From Deltaproteobacteria bacterium (GTDB taxonomy: Bacteria > Desulfobacterota > Desulfarculia > Adiutricales > Adiutricaceae): 32,553 nucleotides of DNA. The stretch lies in NCBI GenBank assembly GCA_031265205.1, contig JAISCZ010000104.1, positions 5,001-37,553 of the forward strand, given 5' to 3'. The position numbers and the translations under genes are program-made. Of this stretch, positions 9,952 to 17,206 are shown piece by piece. How positions within the stretch are numbered: the stretch's first letter is position 1; each line of letters begins with the position of its first letter. The notes below the pieces were generated by a model. It saw nothing but the letters and a program-made list of their open reading frames with translations. It made no database searches and was not told the DNA's origin.

Positions 9952-11233
9952 AGGCCCGCGGCGGGAGTTCATGGCGCGCTTTTCCTCCGCGTTCGCGGCG
10001 CGGCCTCGCGATTCGCCCCACGATCGCGCCCCGCCACAGTCTCGCCTTTTCACCGATCGGCTCCCTCGGCGGCGCTTGACGGGCCGCGCGCCCTTCCAAA
10101 CGCCGCTTGGGCGAGGCGACGGAAGCGTCGCTTTGGAAGCGCCGGAACAATGCCGCCGCGGATCTCGGCCGCCGCTGGCGCGGCGCTCTTCCAGGTTAAA
10201 ACGCGTGTCCGCGCTTTTTAAACCCAAGCGTTCGCCAAGGGACTTCGAAAAAGCTTCCAAGCTTCCTTGTGGAGCCATTTAGCGTTTTAAAATAACGCGA
10301 GAACCGCCACAAAAGGCTTAAAAAGACGGCGCCGCTGTATCATCTCCCGCGATTCATGATAAGGGGTAAGCGAGGTAAATAACCGATGTCCCCCGCCGCG
10401 GCGAAAGAATTGAGCCCACGCCGCGAAGGCGCGCGAAACCCAAAAAAGGAGAGCGACGCTCCGTTTGGGTTAGAGGGGCGACGCGTTAAACGCCAGCCCC
10501 GGAACTTCTTTAAAGGAAAGCCGAAAATCGGCCTCTCAATCGCGATGGGGAGCGGAAAACAAACGGAACGCGGAACGGGACCGTAGCGGGCGCTGGCGCG
10601 AAATGACATTAGCGTTAAAGAGTGGCGCGAAGACGAAGTTCGCTAAAAGAACGCTCCGGAACGGAATATTTTGTTCGTGGAATATTTTATAAAGCGTAAG
10701 CGTATACGAGCGATAATAATAGCGAAACAAGGCGTACAGGAATATTTGGCGAAAAAATTGAAGTAAAAATCAAAACGTTACGCGCTTTTATAAGCGCGAA
10801 AAGCCTTTAAGGCTCGTTAAAGCGTGGGAAAAATAATTAAAGAAATAAAAATTACGCTAAATGATTAATTACGCTAAAAAAATTAATATCCGTGAACCGC
10901 TTGTGTATTCGGCAATATTAAGTTAATTAAAAATTAATTAAGCAAAAAAATTCGTCTAAAATATTTTGACGCTCATAATTTTGGTAACTGGCGTCGTTAA
11001 GGAGTATGCCATAAGGATCCGCTGGTTAATTACAATTTGATGTGGAAGGGTATAGTTGACGCGCGATGACGCGATTCAATTTCGCGAATAAAATATTAAC
11101 CCAAGGGAAAGGGCCAAAAGCCCAAGGGGCGACTCGACGCGGCCCCGCCCCCAAGGGTCTTGGCCAAAGCGGCCCCATGAGGGGATAACCGCTCGGAGAT
11201 GGGCCCTAAAGCCGCGCGCGGAAGCGAAATATT
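9952..11233. other. Long intergenic region; A+T-rich from about 10.6 kb, no gene supported
   Basis: Positions 9952-10600 are GC-rich with only Arg-rich shadow frames. From ~10610 to 11100 the composition shifts strongly to A+T, with many TTAATTAA-type stretches and almost no open frames. Two adjacent hairpins are visible: a 7-bp stem at 10781-10787 with 10792-10798, and an AGCCT/AGGCT stem at 10802-10814. I see no tRNA, reverse transcriptase or template repeat here. The base composition suggests acquired or decayed DNA. Confidence 0.4.
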
Positions 11234-11262
11234 TTGACATTTAGCCGATAGTTGGCTAATAT
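11234..11262 (+). promoter_or_regulatory. Promoter with embedded inverted repeat upstream of gene A
   Basis: A consensus -35 TTGACA (11234-11239), exactly 17 bp of spacer and a -10 TAATAT (11257-11262) lie 113 bp before gene A. The spacer plus first -10 base contains AGCC-N7-GGCT. The same arrangement precedes gene C at 14073-14101, so a regulator binding between the -35 and -10 boxes is likely but inferred. Confidence 0.7.
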
Positions 11263-11374
11263 TAAGACAAAAGAAGTCAATATCGCCTCTGAATTAATTA
11301 TTTATGGCTTTACGGGCGGCGGGCGGCGTTTCCCCGCTACCAAAAGCGCCCCAAGGCCCTCCCAGGAGGAAACT

Positions 11375-12202
11375 ATGCTCCCAACGGTAACCCGCTTTGT
11401 CGGCTTAAGCGCGCTAGCTCTCTTATGGATCCTTTCCCCTGGCGCTCGCGCCGACGAGACGGTCAACAGTATCGGCATGGAATTCGTTTTAATTCCGGCG
11501 GGCTCTTTTATAATGGGCGCCCAAGACGAAAGCGGAAGCGCCGATGAATTGCCGCGGCACAGAGTCGCCATAAGCAAGCCGTTTTACTTGGGAAAATACC
11601 AGGTAACGCAAAAAGAATGGCAGAGCGTCATGGGAAACAATCCCAGCGCGCGCGCGGGGAGAAACCTTCCGGTGGAGATGGTTTCCTGGGCTGACGCTCA
11701 GGCTTTCATCGCTAAACTCAACCAAAAGGAGCGCGTCAGGCGCTACAGGCTTCCGACTGAGGCTGAATGGGAATACGCGGCGAGGGCCGGCGCGACAACC
11801 GCCTTTTTTTTCGGCGATGACTTCAGAGGACTCGATCGCTACGCCTGGCACGCCGATAACTCAGACGAGCGAACCCACCCCGTGGGCGGAAAAGATCCGA
11901 ACCCCTGGGGCCTATACGATATTTTCGGAAACGTTTGGGAATGGACCAATGATTGGTACGGCGATGATTATTACGCCAATAGCCCATCTTCCGATCCGCC
12001 AGGAGCCGTCCGCGGTAAGGCGCGCGTAAACCGTGGCTGCTCTTTTCACTTCATCTTTATCTGCTCTTCGTCCTATCGGGGCTTTGACGAAAACGTGGAT
12101 TACGTCCATAACGATATAGGATTTCGCCTGGCGTTTACCGCCGAAACGGAGCCCGCGCTCCAAATTGATTACAAGAACCGGCGGGCGCGAAACTATCAAT
12201 AG
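11375..12202 (+). CDS. Secreted FGE-sulfatase-domain (C-type-lectin-like) protein, copy A
   Basis: The 275-residue protein has a signal peptide ending ARA at residue 26 and then one FGE-sulfatase domain. Landmarks are NSIGMEFVLIPAGSF, KPFYLGKYQVTQKEWQSVMG, YRLPTEAEWEYAARAG, DPNPWGLYDIFGNVWEW and the C-terminal GFRLAF. It lacks the CHxSYC catalytic motif of true formylglycine-generating enzymes, so a binding rather than oxidase role is inferred. In the variable patch it reads GCSFHFIFICSSSYRGF, with Phe where most copies have Trp. ATG 11375 is chosen over the open frame from 11252 because AGGAGG lies just upstream and the signal peptide starts there. Gene B follows after 166 bp. Its closest relative in the window is copy C. 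Confidence 0.9.
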   Translation: MLPTVTRFVGLSALALLWILSPGARADETVNSIGMEFVLIPAGSFIMGAQDESGSADELPRHRVAISKPFYLGKYQVTQKEWQSVMGNNPSARAGRNLPVEMVSWADAQAFIAKLNQKERVRRYRLPTEAEWEYAARAGATTAFFFGDDFRGLDRYAWHADNSDERTHPVGGKDPNPWGLYDIFGNVWEWTNDWYGDDYYANSPSSDPPGAVRGKARVNRGCSFHFIFICSSSYRGFDENVDYVHNDIGFRLAFTAETEPALQIDYKNRRARNYQ

Positions 12203-12218
12203 CCACCATTCTTTAAGA

Positions 12219-12250
12219 GGCGCGAGTGACGGGCGCGCCGCGAGCTTTTT
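12219..12250 (+). terminator. Hairpin between genes A and B, possible partial terminator
   Basis: A 6-bp GGCGCG/CGCGCC stem (12219-12224 with 12234-12239) is followed by a few bases and five T residues (12246-12250). The U-tract is displaced, so it may only attenuate read-through from A into B. Confidence 0.3.
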
Positions 12251-12368
12251 AAGGCTAAACGCGTATTTTGCCCGGTGGCGGTTCCATTAAAAGTCAGGAG
12301 CGAGCGGCTTTGGGTCACGTGGCGGAATAAACGTAACGCCTATAAAATTTTTGGAATCGGAGAAAATA

Positions 12369-13178
12369 ATGTTCCGCCAAATTACGCCGCTCGTCCTTAT
12401 CGCCATCGCGTTATTCTCGCTCAATCTTGACGCGCGCGCCCAGCCCCAAGAGGTAACGAACAGTATCGGCATGGAATTTGTTTTAATTCAGCCAGGAACT
12501 TTTACGATGGGAAGCGAAGAATGGACTGACGCGTCGCCGCGGCGGCAAGTCTCCATTACCAAGCCTTTTTATTTAGGGAAGTTCCCCGTTACTCAAAAAG
12601 AGTGGGAAACGGTTATGGGAAGCAATCCCAGCTCTTTTAAGGGAAGCGATAATCCCGTTGAAACAATATCTTGGGATGACGCGCGAATATTTCTCGCGAA
12701 ATTAAACGCGCTGGAAAAAACGGAACGCTATCGCTTGCCCACGGAAGCTCAGTGGGAGTACGCGGCGCGGGCCGGCGCCACTAGCGAATACATATTAGGC
12801 GACACGATTGAAAATTTAGACGATTACGCTTGGCACGCTGACAATTCCGATAAGTCCACCCACCCAGTGGGCCTCAAGAAACCCAATCCCTGGGGTTTAT
12901 ATGACATGATAGGGAATGTTTGGGAATATCAGAACGACTGGCATGACCGAAATTATTACGCGAACGCTCCAAACGCGGATCCAATAGGTCCAACTGATGG
13001 CGAATCGCGGATTTCACGCGGGTGCTCATGGGATTTCATCTTTACCTGCGCCTTCGGCTATCGCGCCGCGTTCAAACCATCAAGCGCGGATGACGATGTA
13101 GGTTTTAGGGTGGCTTTTGACGCGGCGGCAATCGTTCCTAACGTTAAGCGTTTCAAATTACGTAGAACGCCTCAATAA
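12369..13178 (+). CDS. Secreted FGE-sulfatase-domain (C-type-lectin-like) protein, copy B
   Basis: The 269-residue protein has a signal peptide ending DARA at residue 24. The domain has the family landmarks (NSIGMEFVLIQPGTF, KPFYLGKFPVTQKEWETVMG, YRLPTEAQWEYAARAG, NPWGLYDMIGNVWEY) and the NPSSFKGSDNPVE segment of the B/D/E-H subtype, unlike the SARAG form of A and C. The variable patch is GCSWDFIFTCAFGYRAAF and ends DDDVGFRV. The loop after the GSF motif is the shortest of the family. ATG 12369 has a GGAG site six bases upstream; the in-frame TTG at 12351 is disfavoured. B is the second gene of the A-B pair, which mirrors C-D. Confidence 0.9.
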   Translation: MFRQITPLVLIAIALFSLNLDARAQPQEVTNSIGMEFVLIQPGTFTMGSEEWTDASPRRQVSITKPFYLGKFPVTQKEWETVMGSNPSSFKGSDNPVETISWDDARIFLAKLNALEKTERYRLPTEAQWEYAARAGATSEYILGDTIENLDDYAWHADNSDKSTHPVGLKKPNPWGLYDMIGNVWEYQNDWHDRNYYANAPNADPIGPTDGESRISRGCSWDFIFTCAFGYRAAFKPSSADDDVGFRVAFDAAAIVPNVKRFKLRRTPQ

Positions 13179-13847
13179 GATCGATAATATTTACCTTGTC
13201 CCTTATAGGAATATAGGCGCGAGTCACGTCACGTTTAATTTCGTTCCAAAAGGCTCGCGTCTCTCTTTGATTCCCCAACGGTCGCGGTAAAACGCGCGCG
13301 GGTATTCTTTAAAAAGAGATTGGACGCGCGCGGATTTTCGCGATAAAATAGGGGTCCCGCTGACGGAACGTTTCGGGATAAAACGCGACGCCCACGGAAA
13401 GTCGCGGAGGATTAAGTTTAACGGACGCCCAGGGCAAGCGGTCCGGAGAAACGAGCTATTCGCGCGAATTACGGTTGCTCCGTTCCACCAGGGCCACCCT
13501 GTCCACCCACTCGCGGCTATCCGAGCCTTTCACGCCGAACGCGGATTTGCGGCTAAAATGGGCCGTAAAGGGCGAACGGCCAGCGCCGCTTCATCGCTCG
13601 CGAGACCTTTGACGGCCATCTTTATGGGCGCGCGAAGGGAATTCTCGCCCTGGAGAGGCCAATCCCAGTTCAATATTCCCCGTTCCCAAGACTGAGCCAT
13701 AAAATACTTCGCGTTATAAAAGACATAAAAAACGTTAACGGCGATTCCGTGACTAGGGGCCAACGCTTCCTCGCGCTCCGTCTTTCTATGAATACATGGA
13801 AAATTGAGAATAGAAAGATATTGTCTTTTCAAGGAAAAATGGACCAA
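13150..13847 (-). pseudogene. Possible decayed protein gene of unknown origin
   Basis: The minus strand holds protein-like stretches in different frames. A 105-codon frame (13847-13530) contains KYFMAQSWERGILNWDWPL. After its stop, another frame continues with SREWVDRVALVERSN (about 13500). A third, near the 3' end, contains WNEIKRDVTRAYIPIRDKV and runs to about 13155, just touching the end of gene B. Residue make-up looks like real protein rather than shadow, but at least two frameshifts or stops interrupt it. I do not recognise the family. Chance open frames remain possible. Confidence 0.3.
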
Positions 13848-14072
13848 AATTATATTTTGTAAAAAATTTAATACTATAAAACATTAACTTAATATTAGGC
13901 TAATTGTCGCGGCTCAGTGACCCTAAAATAAAATAATTCCCACGATTCCAAGCTCCGCTGACCCGAGCCCCTGGCCCAAAACGGTGAGCGCGATGGCTCT
14001 CGCGGAACCTCTATTAATCGCTATAAATACAAAAAATGGCTTCACGCTCCGCTACCGACGTGAAATTTTTTT
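13848..14072. other. A+T-rich intergenic stretch upstream of the gene C promoter
   Basis: Only short A+T-rich sequence is seen between the decayed frame and the gene C promoter. It has no open frame or recognisable RNA. Confidence 0.4.
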
Positions 14073-14101
14073 TTGACTTTAAGCCAAAAATTGGCTAATA
14101 T
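14073..14101 (+). promoter_or_regulatory. Promoter with embedded inverted repeat upstream of gene C
   Basis: A -35 TTGACT (14073-14078), a 17-bp spacer and a -10 TAATAT (14096-14101) lie 111 bp before gene C. The sequence AGCCAAAAATTGGCT across spacer and -10 is a 6+6 inverted repeat around three bases. It is the counterpart of the gene A promoter, at nearly the same distance from the start codon. Confidence 0.7.
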
Positions 14102-14212
14102 TTAGAAAAGTCAGCCGTAAATTGTCCCAAGGCCGATTATTTAGGGACTTTATCGCGTAGTTTTCGAGAAATACCACTATTAAGGCGACTTAAGCCCCCT
14201 CTGGAGGAAACA

Positions 14213-15043
14213 ATGATCGCGCCGGTTATCCGCTTCGCCGCTTTAAGCGCGCTGGTTATTTTTGGGGCCCTATCCTCTAGCGCTCGCGCCAACGAGGCGA
14301 TTAACAGTATCGGCATGGAATTTGTTTTAATTCCGGCTGGCTCTTTTCTGATGGGCGCCGTTGACGAAGGGGAAAAATTAGACCAGTTCCCAAGACATAA
14401 AGTTACTATAACGAAGCCGTTTTACTTGGGGAAATACCCCGTAACCCAGTACGAATGGGAAAGCGTTATGGACAACAATCCCAGCGCGCGAGCGGGGAGC
14501 GATCTGCCGGTGGAAATGGTTTCCTGGGCTAACGCGAGGGAGTTCATCGCCAAACTCAATCGTAAGGAGAACACAAAACGCTACAGGCTACCCTCAGAAG
14601 CCGAATGGGAATATTCGGCGCGGGCCGGCGCGACCACCGCCTATTTTTTTGGCGACGACAAAGGAGATCTCGAGCGGTACTCTTGGAACAGCGATAATTC
14701 CGGGGGTCATACTCACCCCGTTGGCGAAAAAGAACCCAACCCCTGGGGCCTTTACGATATTTTCGGAAATGTCTGGGAATGGACCAATGATTGGTATGGC
14801 GGGGACTATTACGCCAATAGCCCTTCCTCCGATCCGCCAGGACCAAGCGACGGAACGGCGCGGGTAAACCGGGGTTGCTCTTTCCACTATGTCAATATCT
14901 GCCTTACGTCATATCGCGGAGTGGACAGTGGCGCTGATTATTTAGATAACGATATCGGTTTTCGCCTGGCTTATACGGTTGAGACCGCGCGACTTTCCGG
15001 CGCGGACAACGCGGACCGCAAGACGAGAAACCCCAATAAATAG
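14213..15043 (+). CDS. Secreted FGE-sulfatase-domain (C-type-lectin-like) protein, copy C
   Basis: The 276-residue protein has a signal peptide ending SARA at residue 26. It resembles copy A along its whole length: the SALV signal core, NNPSARAG, NPWGLYDIFGNVWEWTNDWYG and DYYANSPSSDPPG. It differs from A in the loop after the GSF motif and in the C-terminal patch (GCSFHYVNICLTSYRGVD against GCSFHFIFICSSSYRGFD). The ATG at 14213 follows a GGAGG site with ideal spacing. Together with D it forms the second dicistronic pair. The A-C likeness includes promoter and leader, so the duplication covered regulatory DNA. No catalytic CHxSYC motif is present. Confidence 0.9.
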   Translation: MIAPVIRFAALSALVIFGALSSSARANEAINSIGMEFVLIPAGSFLMGAVDEGEKLDQFPRHKVTITKPFYLGKYPVTQYEWESVMDNNPSARAGSDLPVEMVSWANAREFIAKLNRKENTKRYRLPSEAEWEYSARAGATTAYFFGDDKGDLERYSWNSDNSGGHTHPVGEKEPNPWGLYDIFGNVWEWTNDWYGGDYYANSPSSDPPGPSDGTARVNRGCSFHYVNICLTSYRGVDSGADYLDNDIGFRLAYTVETARLSGADNADRKTRNPNK

Positions 15044-15059
15044 CTCCCTCAAAGGGAGC
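15043..15059 (+). terminator. Hairpin directly after the gene C stop codon
   Basis: A perfect 7-bp stem (15043-15049 with 15053-15059, 3-nt loop) begins in the TAG stop codon and is followed only by CTCTTT. It may stabilise the upstream message or partly terminate before D. Its position matches the hairpin between A and B. Confidence 0.35.
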
Positions 15060-15171
15060 GCTCTTTGCCGCGGGGAAAGCGCCAGCGGTTTAAATTATCC
15101 GTAAACGTCTTCGGAGGATGATAAACCCCGCTCGGAAACTCTTTTCAAGGTTTTTTAATTTGGAGCGAAGC

Positions 15172-15996
15172 GTGTTCTATAAAATTTTTCCGATCGCTAT
15201 CTTTTCTCTCGCTATTGCCGCGCTGGCCCTGGACGCGCGCGCCCAATCCGATGAAATAACTAACAGTATCGGCATGGAATTTGTTTTAATTCCCGCCGGA
15301 TCTTTTATCATGGGCTCAAATCCAGGCTCCAACCCCAGCGAGTGGAATGAAGACGAAGGCCCGGCGCGTAAAGTCACTATCAGCGCTCCCTTTTATTTGG
15401 GGAAATACCCAGTGACGCAAAAACAATGGGAATTTCTCATGGGTTCCAATCCCAGCGAGTTCAGAGGCCAAGATAATCCCGTGGAAATGATAAATTGGCG
15501 TGACGCCAACGCTTTTATCGCGGAACTTAACCTGCGGGAAAGAACTGACGCCTACCGTCTGCCCACCGAAGCCGAGTGGGAATTTTCGGCGCGGGCCGGG
15601 ACGACGACCGAATATTTTTTCGGCGATACTCCAGAGCGCCTTGGGGATTACGCCTGGTATTATGGCAACGCCGATGGGGCCACCCACCCTGTGGGGCTTA
15701 AAGCGCCTAATCCCTGGGGCCTCTTTGATATTTTGGGAAACGTCTGGGAATGGGGAAGCGATTGGTATGACCCGCTTTATTACGAAAACGCCCCCTCCGT
15801 TGATCCGCAAGGACCCGCGAATCCCGGAGTAACCTCTTTCGGCCCCGAGCGGGTTAGGCGTGGATGCACCTGGGACTACACCGTTCTCTGCCGCTCCGCC
15901 AACCGAAGCGGCAACTCGCCGGAATCCGGGACCAACGAAAGCGGTTTTCGCGTGGTTTTCACGCCAAGGCAAGCCAAGCCGGAAATGAAAAATTAG
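15172..15996 (+). CDS. Secreted FGE-sulfatase-domain (C-type-lectin-like) protein, copy D
   Basis: The 274-residue protein has a signal peptide ending DARA at residue 24 and the standard domain landmarks (NSIGMEFVLIPAGSF, APFYLGKYPVTQKQWEFLMG, YRLPTEAEWEFSARAG, NPWGLFDILGNVWEW). The C-terminal patch is GCTWDYTVLCRSANRSGNSP and ends ESGFRVVF; TVLC also occurs in copy H and RSA in F and G. GTG 15172 is chosen because TTGGAG lies upstream exactly as in copies E-H and the signal peptide follows. An ATG at 15118 would add 18 residues and overlap its own ribosome-binding site. D is the distal gene of the C-D pair. Confidence 0.88.
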   Translation: MFYKIFPIAIFSLAIAALALDARAQSDEITNSIGMEFVLIPAGSFIMGSNPGSNPSEWNEDEGPARKVTISAPFYLGKYPVTQKQWEFLMGSNPSEFRGQDNPVEMINWRDANAFIAELNLRERTDAYRLPTEAEWEFSARAGTTTEYFFGDTPERLGDYAWYYGNADGATHPVGLKAPNPWGLFDILGNVWEWGSDWYDPLYYENAPSVDPQGPANPGVTSFGPERVRRGCTWDYTVLCRSANRSGNSPESGTNESGFRVVFTPRQAKPEMKN

Positions 15997-17206
15997 CGTC
16001 GCTAAAAATATTTTATTAATCCGGTTTTAATCTTCACCCCTCGCGATAAGTATTTTTCTTTATGACGCGTTTATATAATATTCAAGCGATAATGACGCTT
16101 GAGTCTTTCCGCTAACATTTGAGGCGCGAGAAAGAAAACGTTCGCGAACGTTTAGGCGTTTTTTTGCGCGCGGGCTTTTGTTATTTTTTCCGCGTTTCGC
16201 TTTCGAGCGCCCATATCCGTCCGAACGGCGCTCAGATCGCGTCGCTCCAGTCGCGCTAGCGTTTCGGCAATAGATTATTCCTTCGCTTTAAGCGTTTCGC
16301 GATCTCGCTCGAAAAACCCAAAAATCCGGCGTCATGGCGCCGCGCGCTTGATGGCGGGCCTTGCGTCTAACTCCGCGAGAGGTCGTATTCGCGCGTGGGA
16401 CAGCGTCAAACACGCCCTCCGAGTCCAGCTAGCGACGCCCTGAAAATACGCCTATTTTCCGAGCCAGGAGACGAAGATATTGACTTAAGACGCCGCGATA
16501 GCGGCGACCCCGACGCGAACCTTTGCCGTAGTCAAATAATAGGGGGAGCGCTTACCCCGTTAACTTACCAATCCCCTGTTTGAAATTTAAACCATTTCCA
16601 AACTGTATCGCCTTAACTATCAAAAATTTTCGCTCTTCATTTGAAAGACGAATAAATCTCCCAAAATCTTATAGCTTTTCTTAAATTGCGCTCAAGGCGC
16701 TCTTTAATATTACGGGTATCCGTTATTAACGCGAAAATGATCTCGATTGCCCCCCACTGTTAATCGCGCGAACGGGATGGAAAACGATGATCAAATTATG
16801 GACGGTTAACTTGAATTCTCCGTTGTTATTAAAGGGCGCGCGCGTCTTGGAGGCCTCAGCGGCATTCGCTACCCTCTTTTTTCAGGATCGCTTGGGTTCC
16901 TTCAGAAATAAGATCTATTTCGCTCCTGATTTTGATATTTTCTCAGAGACTTACATTGTTCCCGATCATATTTTCCAAACCCATTTGAAATAAATATAAC
17001 TTCGGCGTTTATGACGCGCTTCAGAAATTTTGCGTTAATTTCCGTTCACTCCTTCAATTTCAACCCACGCGCTTCTATCCCTTTTTCAGCGCCAGTGACC
17101 GGATAAGTTCGCGTCGCTGGCGCCCATTTTACCCCCGGAGGCGAAGAGAGTATTTTTCGCGAAAAATTACGCTGGGAAATTATCTGGCGCTTGACCCTTG
17201 CGCTAT
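15997..17206. other. Intergenic region between convergent gene D and tpsA, no gene supported
   Basis: About 1.2 kb separates the 3' ends of gene D and tpsA. Short open frames on the plus strand (16395-16583; 16787-16993) have no convincing ribosome-binding site or recognisable product, and no minus-strand frame follows tpsA closely. An 18-bp perfect palindrome sits at 16136-16153 with seven T residues ~8 bases later. A 7-bp GCGCCAG/CTGGCGC stem lies at 17089-17095 with 17117-17123. Confidence 0.4.
16136..16168 (+). terminator. Palindrome followed by a T-run, possible terminator of the C-D transcript
   Basis: The 18-bp perfect palindrome at 16136-16153 can fold as a 7-bp stem with a CGCG loop, and a run of seven T residues follows after AGGCG. 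It lies ~140 bp after gene D. The gap before the T-run makes it imperfect; a dimeric operator is the alternative reading. Confidence 0.3.

Noticed and set aside
16000..17206. Immunity gene for a contact-dependent-inhibition-type TpsA toxin
   Set aside because: No minus-strand reading frame of useful length follows tpsA; the plus-strand frames are short and lack start signals.
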